Assembly (NCBI GenBank): GCA_018714685.1 | Contig: DVNC01000050.1 | Span: forward strand, 1 to 63,720 | Length of the DNA: 63,720 bases | Origin: Scatocola faecipullorum | Lineage (GTDB): Bacteria; Pseudomonadota; Alphaproteobacteria; RF32; CAG-239 | Reading direction: 5' to 3' | Shown: positions 1-7,486 of the stretch, piece by piece | How positions within the stretch are numbered: the first letter of the stretch is position 1 | Layout of the letters: every line of letters starts with the position of its first letter | The notes under the pieces: generated by a model | Database searches by the model: none | Seen by the model: only the letters and a program-made list of their open reading frames with translations | What the model was told of the DNA's origin: nothing | Translations under genes and position numbers: made by a program

Positions 1-60
1 ATACAACAGGAATGCGCACAGGTTATGTCAGCTGGTTTGCCGTCGGTTATTGAAGCATAA
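1..60 (+). CDS. possible 3' end of a gene entering from the left
   Basis: Frame 1 is open from the window edge and ends at a TAA at 58-60, directly against a terminator hairpin, as expected for the tail of a plus-strand gene. The last residues read VMSAGLPSVIEA. Another frame stops at 51-53. With only 19 codons visible no family can be named. Confidence 0.25.
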   Translation: MQQECAQVMSAGLPSVIEA

Positions 61-90
61 AAAAATCCCCTCTTTTGAGGGGATTTTTTG
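61..90. terminator. bidirectional terminator between converging genes
   Basis: A 10-bp perfect stem (63-72 with 77-86, core CCCCTC/GAGGGG) with a TTTT loop is flanked by A and T runs, so it works in both directions. It ends the plus-strand gene at the left edge and the minus-strand nrdR-nusB-def-fmt unit. Confidence 0.85.
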
Positions 91-98
91 AAAGTTCT

Positions 99-1004
99 TT
101 ACTCAACTCTGCCGCAGAAATTCATTCCGCGCAAAAGCTCCTCCGTCGGCATTTTTTTCTTTCCCTGACGTTGGATTTCCGTTACTTCCAGCGCCTTGTC
201 TCCGCAGGCAATGACCAACCGCCCGGCTCCGTCCAAAATTGCACCGGCCTCACCGCTCTCGTCAACTACTTTAGCACGCAGAATCTTATAACGTTCACCA
301 CCGTATTCAAAATAAACCGCCGGATACGGATTAAAAGCCCGTATTTTACGCTCCAGAACCTCTGCCGGCATCGAAAAATCCAGTCTGCTCTCCGCCTTGT
401 CAATTTTGGCGGCATAAGTCACTAAACGTTCGTCTTGCGGTTCCGCATGAAGATTTTGCCAATTATCCAAAGCTTTCACAATCAACTCGGCTCCCAGTCC
501 GGCCATCGCGTCATGCAGCGTCTCCCCGGTGGTTTCCGCCGTAATCGGAACCGAGCCTTTAAGCAGCATATCGCCGGCATCCAACTTTTCAACCACCTTC
601 ATAATCGTAATGCCGCTTTCATTGTCTCCGGCTTCAATCGCCCGCTGAATCGGCGCCGCACCGCGCCACCGCGGCAGCAAAGAGCCGTGAATATTGATGC
701 AGCCCAGAGGAAAAGCCTCAATCACGGCTTGCGGCAAAATCAGCCCGTAAGCAGCCACCACCGAAATGTCTGCCTGCAAAGCCTTCAATTCAGCCTGAGC
801 TTCGGCACTGCGCAGCGTTTTCGGCGTCCGTACCAAAATTCCGTGCGCCTCGGCAAATTCATGCACCGGTGACTTGGTCAGCTTTTTGCCGCGACCGGCT
901 TCCTGCGGTTCCCGCGTATAAACGCATACCACTTCATGCCTGGCAGCCAAAGCCTCCAGCGCTTTTACCGCAAAATCAGGCGTTCCCATAAAAACTATTT
1001 TCAT
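99..1004 (-). CDS. fmt: methionyl-tRNA formyltransferase
   Basis: Formylates the amino group of Met-tRNAfMet using 10-formyl-tetrahydrofolate, making the initiator tRNA. The protein is about 301 residues, normal for Fmt. The N-terminus reads MKIVFMGTPDF, the classic start of the family. The catalytic trio N104, H106 (in NIHGSLLPRWRG) and D142 is visible, followed by the C-terminal tRNA-binding domain. An in-frame TTG two codons upstream is possible, but the ATG at 1004 matches the family start. It lies 2 bp after def, which removes the formyl group again, so the two genes are coupled in one minus-strand unit ending at the terminator at 61-90. Confidence 0.96.
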   Translation of the reverse strand: MKIVFMGTPDFAVKALEALAARHEVVCVYTREPQEAGRGKKLTKSPVHEFAEAHGILVRTPKTLRSAEAQAELKALQADISVVAAYGLILPQAVIEAFPLGCINIHGSLLPRWRGAAPIQRAIEAGDNESGITIMKVVEKLDAGDMLLKGSVPITAETTGETLHDAMAGLGAELIVKALDNWQNLHAEPQDERLVTYAAKIDKAESRLDFSMPAEVLERKIRAFNPYPAVYFEYGGERYKILRAKVVDESGEAGAILDGAGRLVIACGDKALEVTEIQRQGKKKMPTEELLRGMNFCGRVE

Positions 1005-1006
1005 TT

Positions 1007-1531
1007 TCAACTTTCTTCACGATGTTTTTTCAGCTTTTTCAGCAGCATATTGCGTTTCAGCCGGCTGATACGGTCAATATAAAGAATACCGTCCAAATGA
1101 TCCAGTTCATGCTGAATAACAATGGCTAAAAAGTCATCGGCCAGAATTTCCTGTTCTTTGCCCTCATAATCAAGATAATGTACCCGCACCTGCGCATGGC
1201 GCTCGACCTCTGCCCGCTGATCGGGAACCGACAGACAGCCCTCCTCGCCGCAAACCTTTTCCTCTGACCGCCAGATAATTTCAGGATTAATCAGATACAT
1301 CGGCTTGCCCGTCCGGTGTCCGGCGCCGTCATCTTCCTGCTCGGCATCAATCACCACAACGCGTTTGGACACACCGACCTGCGGCGCCGCCAAACCGACG
1401 CCCACGGCTTCATACATTGTCTCCAGCATATCATCAAGAAAACGGCGCAGCTCATCGTCAACTTTTTCGACTTTGGCGGCTTTTTGCTTTAATATCGGAT
1501 GCGGATACTCATATACTTTTAACTTTGCCAT
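1007..1531 (-). CDS. def: peptide deformylase
   Basis: Metalloenzyme that removes the N-terminal formyl group from new proteins. All three signature motifs are present in the 174 residues: GVGLAAPQVG (44-53), EGCLSVP (metal ligand C99) and QHELDHLDG (ligands H141 and H145, catalytic E142). A charged insert of about ten residues (EQEDDGAGHR, from residue 64) follows the first motif, a place where family members vary. The C-terminus is lysine-rich. It sits between nusB (21-bp gap) and fmt, with which it is functionally paired. Confidence 0.96.
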   Translation of the reverse strand: MAKLKVYEYPHPILKQKAAKVEKVDDELRRFLDDMLETMYEAVGVGLAAPQVGVSKRVVVIDAEQEDDGAGHRTGKPMYLINPEIIWRSEEKVCGEEGCLSVPDQRAEVERHAQVRVHYLDYEGKEQEILADDFLAIVIQHELDHLDGILYIDRISRLKRNMLLKKLKKHREES

Positions 1532-1552
1532 CTTATCCAGCTTTCAACTTAA

Positions 1553-2080
1553 CTACACGGAGGCGTCTTTTGCCTCTGCATCCTTATTGACGTCATCGCG
1601 CACGGCATGTGCCACCTGATCCAGCAAAGCATTGACCATTTTTGGCTCCTGCTTGGTAAAAAAGGCATAGGCCAAATCAACATATTCTTTAATAATAACT
1701 TTAGCATCAATGTCTAAAGTCGTTGTAATTTCATAAATTGCGCAGAGGAGCAAAGCGCGCAGTGTCTCGTCCATGCGTTCCAGCGTCCAGCCTTTTGCCA
1801 AATAGGAACTCAGCGATTTTTCAATATCTTCCTTGCGGGCATGCACGCCTTTAACCAAATCGGCAAAATAAGCGCTGTCCATTTCATGAACCGGAACCAT
1901 CTCTTCCTTGTCCATTGATTTTTCGGCAATCACATAACGCCCGACCTTCCCGTCAACAAAATCTTTGATAACTTCCTCAACCGGGTTTTCCGTCACCGCG
2001 ATGACATAAGTTGCCTGAACGGCAGCCAAACGCGCTTCGGTTTTCATTCTGATTTTTTCAGAAATATATTTTTTTGCCAT
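1553..2080 (-). CDS. nusB: transcription antitermination factor NusB
   Basis: All-helical RNA-binding protein that, with NusE (S10), binds boxA of rRNA operons and supports antitermination. The 175-residue product has the NusB pattern: RLAAVQATYVIA near the N-terminus, the helix RMDETLRALLLCAIYEI, and IDAKVIIKEYVDLAYAF near the end. It is somewhat longer than most NusB proteins because of an insert at about residues 35-60. The start at 2080 is chosen because AAGGAAG lies at good distance; the TAA of nrdR ends one base earlier. In many alphaproteobacteria riboflavin genes separate nrdR from nusB; here they are absent. Confidence 0.92.
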   Translation of the reverse strand: MAKKYISEKIRMKTEARLAAVQATYVIAVTENPVEEVIKDFVDGKVGRYVIAEKSMDKEEMVPVHEMDSAYFADLVKGVHARKEDIEKSLSSYLAKGWTLERMDETLRALLLCAIYEITTTLDIDAKVIIKEYVDLAYAFFTKQEPKMVNALLDQVAHAVRDDVNKDAEAKDASV

Positions 2081-2081
2081 T

Positions 2082-2570
2082 TTAGTCTTCCTTTTTAACC
2101 GCACCGGCTTCCGAATTCGCCAGTTTATCTATTGTTTCCACAAATTCCTCAAAATCTTTGACTTCCCGGAAATCCTTATATACCGACGCAAACCGGATAT
2201 AAGCGATATGATCGAGCTTTGACAGCGCTTCCATCACATATTCGCCGATGAGCACCGAAGGAATTTCCGTTTCGCCGGAACTCTCCAGCCGCCGCTGAAT
2301 CGAATTGACGATTTTTTCCACCCGCTCAATATCCACCGGACGCTTGCGCACGGCCAGCAAAATGGAATGTTCCAGCTTATCGCGGTCAAACATCACCTTT
2401 TCGCCATTTTTTTTAACCACAATCAAATCCCGCAGTTGGATTCGTTCAAACGTGGTAAAACGCGACCCGCATTCCGGACACTCGCGGCGGCGGCGGATAG
2501 CGGTGTTGTCCTCGGCATTTCGGGAATCTTTAACCTGCGTATCGTCACACCCGCAAAAAGGACATTTCAT
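2082..2570 (-). CDS. nrdR: transcriptional repressor NrdR
   Basis: Nucleotide-sensing repressor of ribonucleotide reductase genes. The N-terminal zinc ribbon is complete (MKCPFCG with C3 and C6, and RRRRECPECGSRFTTFER with C31 and C34), followed by an ATP-cone of about 90 residues starting at LRDLIVVKKNGEKV. Length is 162 residues, standard for the family. Start choice is clear: GGGAGG lies 6 nt upstream of the ATG at 2570, and an upstream in-frame ATG would add a tail lacking in the family. First gene of the nrdR-nusB-def-fmt unit. Confidence 0.96.
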   Translation of the reverse strand: MKCPFCGCDDTQVKDSRNAEDNTAIRRRRECPECGSRFTTFERIQLRDLIVVKKNGEKVMFDRDKLEHSILLAVRKRPVDIERVEKIVNSIQRRLESSGETEIPSVLIGEYVMEALSKLDHIAYIRFASVYKDFREVKDFEEFVETIDKLANSEAGAVKKED

Positions 2571-2771
2571 GCTAAACCTCCCGGGATTAATAACATCTTG
2601 TCTCTTTATAAGGATAATGTGCTTATTTTGCAATAGCTTATTTTCACTCTTTTTAAAAAGAAACAGACTTTGCGGGAATTTTGTCTATTGCGCTTTTGAA
2701 AAAAATATGATACGACTGAAAACAAATGCTATTATTTTCCTTATTGTTAAACCCTTTAAAACTTACAAATT

Positions 2772-3443
2772 ATGAAAAAGTTTTATTTTCTGGCTCTTGC
2801 AGCCCTGGTTTTGAGTTTGGCCTCCTGCGGCCCGAAAGTGATTGAGAAGAAGTTTGAAAAAACAAACTTTGCCACGGTAACGGTGGAGGGTTCAGGCAAA
2901 TACGGCGTCAAGGACGTTGTTTCCGGCCGGGAAATCCTTCCCCAAAGCTTCGACAACATCGGTTACTACTACAGCGGATTTTTTACCGCTAAGGACAACA
3001 CCGGCGTTCAGCTTTTCGACGAAGCCGGCAAATGCGTCATTCCCGCCCAAGAACAAATCAGCGCCAAAGAAGGCTATTTCGAATTTACCAAAGGCGACAC
3101 CAAAGGCTTTTATTTCATCAAGGAAAAGAGCACCGTCTCCGGCGTTTACAACAAATTTGAAATTGACGCCGCCGGCAACATTTCTTTCGTGAAAGACGGC
3201 AAATACGGCGTTCTGAACAAAAAAGGCGAAATTGTCATTCCCGGCGAATATGAATTAATTCTATGGGACGGCAAAAACTACAATGCGGCCAAAAACAAAA
3301 ACGACAAGCGGCCGTATTTTGACGCCAAAACCAAACGTTTCAACTGGTACCTGGCTGAAGCCGCCGTTTTTGACGCTGACGGCAAGCTGGTGAAAAAACT
3401 CACCGCGCCGCAAGCCAAAAAAATTTTTGAAGCCAAAAAATAG
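2772..3443 (+). CDS. lipoprotein with WG-type repeats
   Basis: A 223-residue secreted lipoprotein: signal peptide with lipobox LASC (modified C19), then repeats of the WG/KYG type, for example KYGVKDVVSGREILPQSFDNI near residue 45 and KYGVLNKKGEIVIPGEYELI near residue 150. Such repeats form beta-rich modules of unknown role. The gene stands alone between divergent nrdR and convergent glyA. No Shine-Dalgarno sequence is visible before the ATG (ACTTACAAATT). The short KK-rich signal peptide, lipobox and lack of an SD resemble genes of Bacteroidota, so transfer is possible but unproven. Function unknown. Confidence 0.8.
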   Translation: MKKFYFLALAALVLSLASCGPKVIEKKFEKTNFATVTVEGSGKYGVKDVVSGREILPQSFDNIGYYYSGFFTAKDNTGVQLFDEAGKCVIPAQEQISAKEGYFEFTKGDTKGFYFIKEKSTVSGVYNKFEIDAAGNISFVKDGKYGVLNKKGEIVIPGEYELILWDGKNYNAAKNKNDKRPYFDAKTKRFNWYLAEAAVFDADGKLVKKLTAPQAKKIFEAKK

Positions 3444-3462
3444 ACGGCTTCAAAACGCTCTG

Positions 3463-3500
3463 AAAAAACACCTCCCGCCTCTCCGGCCGGAGGTGTTTTT
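3463..3500. terminator. bidirectional terminator
   Basis: Stem AACACCTCC / GGAGGTGTT around a GC-rich loop, flanked by A6 and T5 runs. It separates the lipoprotein gene (plus) from glyA (minus). Confidence 0.8.
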
Positions 3501-3541
3501 GTTTGTCCGTTTCAGACAGCAAAACCCGATATACAAGTTTT

Positions 3542-4798
3542 TTAACCGTAAATCGGAAACAGTTCACATAAGGCAATAACCTTTTGGCGGATATCGGCAA
3601 TCACTTCTTCCGCATCACCGGCAGCCAAGGCATCAATAATATCGCCGATCCAATTGGCAATAACCTCAAACTCTGTCTCTTTGAAACCGCGTGTCGTTCC
3701 GGCCGGTGTTCCGACACGAATGCCCGAAGTCACCTTCGGCGGCATCGGATCAAACGGAATGGCGTTTTTATTGCAGGTAATGTTGGCGCGCTCCAGAGCG
3801 GCGGCAACCACATCGCCGGTCAGTTTTTTCGGCCGCAGATCAACCAACAGCAAATGCGTATCCGTGCCGCCGGAAACCAAATCCAGACCGCGGGCCTGCA
3901 AGACCTCGCCCATTTTCTGCGCATTTTTAACCACCTGTGCCGCATAGTCCTTAAACTGCGGCGTGAGATCTTCTCCGAAACAAACTGCCTTGGCGGCAAT
4001 CACATGCATCAGCGGGCCGCCCTGAGTTCCCGGGAAAATCGCCGAATTGATTTTTTTTGCAATATCTTCATTGTTAGTCAAAATCATGCCGCCGCGGGGA
4101 CCGCGCAAAGTCTTGTGCGTCGTTGTTGTTACCACATCGGCATATTCCAGCGGATTCGGGTAAACGCCACCGGCAACCAGACCGGCAAAATGCGCCATAT
4201 CCACCATCAGATAAGCTCCGACTTTATCGGCAATTTCCCGAAAACGCTTAAAATCAATCCGCCGCGGATAAGCCGACCCGCCCGCGATAATCAATTTGGG
4301 CTTGTTTTCCAAAGCCAGGCGCTCAACCCCGTCATAATCAATCAGCCCGGTCTCTTTACAAACGCCGTATTGAACCGCCTGCAGCCATTTTCCCGAAAAA
4401 GAAACCTTTGAACCGTGCGTCAGATGTCCGCCCGCATCCAGCGACATACCCATAATCACGTCGCATGGTTTCAGCAGCGCAACATAAACAGCCGTATTGG
4501 CCTGACTTCCCGAATGCGGCTGAACATTGGCAAACTGCGCGTTAAACAACTTTTTAGCCCGTTCAATCGCCAGATTTTCCACCACGTCAACACATTCACA
4601 GCCGCCGTAATAACGGTGCGCGGGATAACCTTCCGCATATTTGTTGGTCATAATCGATCCCTGCGCTTCCAACACTGCATTGGAAACAATATTCTCCGAG
4701 GCAATCAGTTCAATCTGATTCTGTTGGCGTTTCAGCTCACATTCAATTGCATCAAAAACCGCTTTGTCTTCGCTTTGCAAATTTTCTTCAAAATCCAT
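3542..4798 (-). CDS. glyA: serine hydroxymethyltransferase
   Basis: PLP enzyme converting serine and tetrahydrofolate into glycine and 5,10-methylene-THF, the main source of one-carbon units. At 418 residues it has family length. Visible motifs: ELIASENIVS near residue 30, YAEGYPAHRYYGG, PHSGSQANTAVY, VDMAHFAGLVAGG, and the PLP-lysine site TTTTHKTLRGPRGG near residue 230. The start at 4798 (MDFEENLQ) is preceded by GGGAGGAC; upstream in-frame starts would run into rpiB. It lies 10 bp after rpiB in the same unit. Confidence 0.97.
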   Translation of the reverse strand: MDFEENLQSEDKAVFDAIECELKRQQNQIELIASENIVSNAVLEAQGSIMTNKYAEGYPAHRYYGGCECVDVVENLAIERAKKLFNAQFANVQPHSGSQANTAVYVALLKPCDVIMGMSLDAGGHLTHGSKVSFSGKWLQAVQYGVCKETGLIDYDGVERLALENKPKLIIAGGSAYPRRIDFKRFREIADKVGAYLMVDMAHFAGLVAGGVYPNPLEYADVVTTTTHKTLRGPRGGMILTNNEDIAKKINSAIFPGTQGGPLMHVIAAKAVCFGEDLTPQFKDYAAQVVKNAQKMGEVLQARGLDLVSGGTDTHLLLVDLRPKKLTGDVVAAALERANITCNKNAIPFDPMPPKVTSGIRVGTPAGTTRGFKETEFEVIANWIGDIIDALAAGDAEEVIADIRQKVIALCELFPIYG

Positions 4799-4808
4799 AT
4801 AGTCCTCC

Positions 4809-5237
4809 CTATTCGTCCAACTTAGAGATGCGGCGTTCATGCCGGCCGCCGTCAAAAGCCGTCTGCAAAAAGATATCCATCCGCCGGGCAGCCTCGGCAA
4901 AAGTCATGGTCCGGCCGCCGAAAACGGCAATGTTCGCATTGTTATGCTGCCGAGCCAAAGCCGCAACCTCATCACTGTACAGAATTGCCGCACGAATACC
5001 CCGGCAGCGATTGGCAGCAATTGAAATGCCAATACCCGTTCCGCAAATCAGAATACCGGTCTCCGCCTCACCGGACAATATCCGGTCACACATCGCCTTC
5101 GCAATATCGGGATAATCGCAAGACTCGGACGAATATGTCCCCAAATCATCCAGTTTAGTCCCTTTTCCGGCATAATATTCTTTCAGCTGTTCCTTTAAAT
5201 CAAATCCGCCGTGGTCGGAAGCAATTGCAATCTTCAT
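4809..5237 (-). CDS. rpiB: ribose-5-phosphate isomerase B
   Basis: Interconverts ribose-5-phosphate and ribulose-5-phosphate in the pentose phosphate pathway. The 142-residue product begins MKIAIASDHGGFDLK, typical of RpiB, and contains ICGTGIGISIAANR (phosphate-binding loop) and RQHNNANIAVFGGRTM. GGAGGG lies a few bases before the ATG. RpiB next to GlyA is a frequent alphaproteobacterial arrangement. A sigma-70-type promoter is readable at 5265-5292. Confidence 0.95.
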   Translation of the reverse strand: MKIAIASDHGGFDLKEQLKEYYAGKGTKLDDLGTYSSESCDYPDIAKAMCDRILSGEAETGILICGTGIGISIAANRCRGIRAAILYSDEVAALARQHNNANIAVFGGRTMTFAEAARRMDIFLQTAFDGGRHERRISKLDE

Positions 5238-5264
5238 TCTGCCCTCCTTTGCAAAATTTTCCTT

Positions 5265-5292
5265 ATCATAAAAGATAAGCGCAGTTTTGCAA
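5265..5292 (-). promoter_or_regulatory. promoter of rpiB-glyA
   Basis: On the minus strand, TTGCAA (5287-5292) and TATGAT (5265-5270) are separated by 16 nt and lie just upstream of rpiB. Confidence 0.5.
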
Positions 5293-5391
5293 TGTTAAAT
5301 TATTTCCATGCACAAAAGCGCGGGATGAAAGCCGTAAGAATCTGATTTTTAAACAAATTAAAAAAAAGTGCAAAATAATATAAAAAAGTTA

Positions 5392-5419
5392 TTGACGAGA
5401 ACTAAAAAGTTTGTATATA
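5392..5419 (+). promoter_or_regulatory. promoter of the tRNA-Cys/tRNA-Asn unit
   Basis: TTGACG (5392-5397) and TATATA (5414-5419) are spaced by 16 nt, about 48 nt upstream of tRNA-Cys. The region is very AT-rich. Confidence 0.6.
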
Positions 5420-5466
5420 TAGAGGACGTTGAGTGAATGAGGAACTCAAGTTGAGGTATCCCGATT

Positions 5467-5541
5467 GGCCGGTTGGCAGAGTGGCTCATGCAGAGGACTG
5501 CAAATCCTTGTACATCGGTTCAATTCCGGTACCGGCCTCCA
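5467..5541 (+). tRNA. tRNA-Cys (GCA)
   Basis: The cloverleaf closes with acceptor strands GGCCGGT (5467-5473) and ACCGGCC (5531-5537). The anticodon loop CTGCAAA gives GCA. The T-loop reads GGTTCAATTCC and the CCA end is encoded (5539-5541). Confidence 0.95.
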
Positions 5542-5568
5542 AAATTCATTCGTTACCGCATTTATTAT

Positions 5569-5643
5569 TCCGGCTTAGCTCAGCGGTAGAGCAATCGGCT
5601 GTTAACCGATTGGTCGCCTGTTCGAATCAGGCAGCCGGAGCCA
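5569..5643 (+). tRNA. tRNA-Asn (GTT)
   Basis: Acceptor strands TCCGGCT (5569-5575) and AGCCGGA (5633-5639) pair; the anticodon is GTT; the T-arm is GCCTG-TTCGAAT-CAGGC (5616-5632); CCA is encoded. It follows tRNA-Cys by 27 nt and is probably co-transcribed. Its 3' end and terminator are duplicated downstream. Confidence 0.96.
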
Positions 5644-5645
5644 AT

Positions 5646-5674
5646 AAAAAAACCTCCCTCTGGGAGGTTTTTTT
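5646..5674 (+). terminator. terminator of the tRNA-Cys/Asn unit
   Basis: Stem AAAACCTCCC/GGGAGGTTTT followed by a T run, starting 3 nt after the tRNA-Asn CCA end. Confidence 0.85.
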
Positions 5675-5733
5675 ATTGGTTATGACTGCCTTGCCTAGAA
5701 CAACGACTGCCTGTTCGTATCAGGCTCGAGGAT

Positions 5734-5761
5734 AAAAACAACCGCTGCTCCGGTTGTTTTT
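5734..5761. terminator. terminator-like hairpin within the insert
   Basis: AAAAACAACCG (5734-5744) pairs with CGGTTGTTTTT (5751-5761). Flanking A and T runs allow function on either strand. Confidence 0.6.
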
Positions 5762-5982
5762 ACCGCAAGAGACGTAGCTTTGCCAGGATATAAGTGCTCT
5801 CGCAGCACGATATATCCGCTGCAAAGCAAGTGACCGACGCGCAGTTAGTGAGTGCTCCCGCACGAACTTACTAAGCTAGAGCCGGAGCCAATAAAAAAAC
5901 CTCCCTCTGGGAGGTTTTTTTTAACCGTGACTTCCTTCTGAGCCGGAAATCCAAAGGGAACCTGTCCGAAGCGGATTGTTAG

Positions 5983-6954
5983 CTATTTTTCAAACTCACA
6001 TTTATCCGGAAACATTCTGCTTAGCAACTCATACGCTCTTTCCCGATGTTCATCTGTAGTCATCATATCGTCATTAATACAAAAAACACATGGCTTAGGA
6101 TTTTTGAAAAAACGATCAACATCTATTTTGCGCAAGCAAGAATAATAAGCAGCCTGCCGCGGAAAAAAACGATATCTGATCCTATTCAGCCATTTTTTCA
6201 CACCGGAAAAACAGACACTCCCGGAAAGCTCCCTGTTATCAATTACAATGAATGGCGCTTTATTATGCCATACTTCGTACAAAGAAACACACCACCGCAT
6301 AATATCATCAGAACAACGAAAACGGTTTCGCCTTGTTCGGGTTGTTTCTTGAGAAAAAATATCATAAACCTCTCTATATACACTTTTACGATAAGCATCA
6401 ATATTATGATAAGGTTTGGCTTCAAAGCCGATTCTACACTTTTGCCCAACAAGTTCAAAACATTTTTGTATCAAAAGACTATACCTGTCGCCCTGATTCA
6501 CAAAAGGCACACTCATACGAGAAATCGGAAAATTTTTAGAAAAAAAGAAATCCGGATCAACTTTACGTCCGAAAAAAGTATCATCATTGGCCAACAAAAA
6601 ATGTTCTGACAATCCCCTGATATTATGTATCCCGGTTTCAATAGCCATAGAATTAAAAGTAGGTAAAACCTCTCGGGGCAAAATATCCTCATGATTAACC
6701 AACGTAATTTTAGGATGTTCAACATTTAACCATGAAGGAATTTGATGATCAGTAATCAGATAAATATGATTAACCCAAGGAACAAACTTTGCAACCGAAC
6801 GCATAGAAAACAGCAATTCATTATTATTAATAAATCTGCAATCAGCTGCCGCTGTTTTTTCAATACAATCATATTGCTGAAATCTTTTTCGCTTGGCACT
6901 CCACTCTTCATCAGTAGAATCACACCACAAATAAACCAAATCAATTTTAGTCAT
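5983..6954 (-). CDS. Stealth-family polysaccharide phosphotransferase
   Basis: Probable capsule or cell-surface hexose-1-phosphate transferase of the Stealth family. The 323-residue protein has conserved region 1 at the N-terminus (KIDLVYLWCDSTDEEW) and a clear region 2 (NNELLFSMRSVAKFVPWVN, then IYLITDHQIPSWL), followed by RGLSEHFLLANDDTFFG with its acidic pair, and a later FRCSDDIMRWCVSLYE segment. The start at 6954 is supported by AAGGAG upstream; the longer frame would overlap the next gene. The gene is clearly more AT-rich than its neighbours and lies next to the tRNA-Asn tail duplication, which suggests horizontal acquisition. No other capsule genes are nearby. Confidence 0.82.
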   Translation of the reverse strand: MTKIDLVYLWCDSTDEEWSAKRKRFQQYDCIEKTAAADCRFINNNELLFSMRSVAKFVPWVNHIYLITDHQIPSWLNVEHPKITLVNHEDILPREVLPTFNSMAIETGIHNIRGLSEHFLLANDDTFFGRKVDPDFFFSKNFPISRMSVPFVNQGDRYSLLIQKCFELVGQKCRIGFEAKPYHNIDAYRKSVYREVYDIFSQETTRTRRNRFRCSDDIMRWCVSLYEVWHNKAPFIVIDNRELSGSVCFSGVKKWLNRIRYRFFPRQAAYYSCLRKIDVDRFFKNPKPCVFCINDDMMTTDEHRERAYELLSRMFPDKCEFEK

Positions 6955-7033
6955 AAGAAAATTCTCCTTTAGACTAAAATTAACACGGCTCCTTGAAATA
7001 ATTAATACAAAATATTTTTTTATCAACGACTTT

Positions 7034-7486
7034 CTAAAAAAACCAATAATGCAAAGCTTGCTCCAAATCGGCAAAATTCTCAATAACTGTCATTCCCTGC
7101 CGCTCACGTATCTGATATTCCTCCTGCGCGGCATCATAGACCAGCCAATCAAAATCATTTGTTCCCAGCAAAATCATCTCGCCGAAGACATCCGAATTAT
7201 AACGTTCGTTCTGCGTTACAACATCCTCCAGCCCCGGCCAGGATTCCGGCATCACTCCGAACAACAAAGCCCGATCGGAAAAAGCACCGTTCACATATCG
7301 CAGCAAGGCAACATAATCCGGCGGCAGCGCACAACGCTCTTCTGCGGCCAAATACTTCTTGCAATCATCCAGATAACGGGGATTAACCGCCTCTCCGCAC
7401 CAAACGTCCTCATCTTGCATAAGCTGCCGGGCGATATCTTTTATCAATGTTTTTCTCCTTTTTAGCCGGGGATTTTGCTTTTTCAT
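7034..7486 (-). CDS. SUKH/SMI1-KNR4 (YrhA-like) protein, putative immunity protein
   Basis: A 150-residue protein with the SUKH-type pattern: LPPDYVALLRYVNGAF, then LLFGVMPESW, EMILLGTNDFDWLVYD and a closing VIENFADLEQALHYWF. SUKH proteins often act as immunity proteins against nuclease toxins; YrhA-like members belong to this group. The gene overlaps the 3' end of a putative HNH nuclease gene, supporting a toxin/immunity pairing. The ATG at 7486 gives the longest frame. A TTG at 7447 preceded by AAGGAG at ideal spacing is an equally good start and would give a 137-residue protein. Family call is fairly good; partner function is inferred. Confidence 0.72.
   Translation of the reverse strand: MKKQNPRLKRRKTLIKDIARQLMQDEDVWCGEAVNPRYLDDCKKYLAAEERCALPPDYVALLRYVNGAFSDRALLFGVMPESWPGLEDVVTQNERYNSDVFGEMILLGTNDFDWLVYDAAQEEYQIRERQGMTVIENFADLEQALHYWFF

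Larger units (their letters stand above)
5633..5921 (+). repeat. duplicated tRNA-Asn 3' end and terminator around a structured insert
   Basis: A perfect 42-nt direct repeat (5633-5674 and 5880-5921) consists of the 3' acceptor strand of tRNA-Asn, its CCA and the terminator. The tRNA T-arm also recurs at 5709-5725 with one change (GCCTGTTCGTATCAGGC). The second tRNA tail is therefore split: T-arm copy, then about 154 nt of new sequence (5726-5879), then acceptor strand and terminator. The insert holds hairpins, including GTGCTCTCGCAGCAC and GTGCTCCCGCAC. This accounts for the 339 bases without a gene between tRNA-Asn and the next coding region. Confidence 0.75.

Noticed and set aside
5433..5735. 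100-codon plus-strand frame over the tRNA-Cys/Asn region
   Set aside because: It runs straight through two complete tRNA genes.
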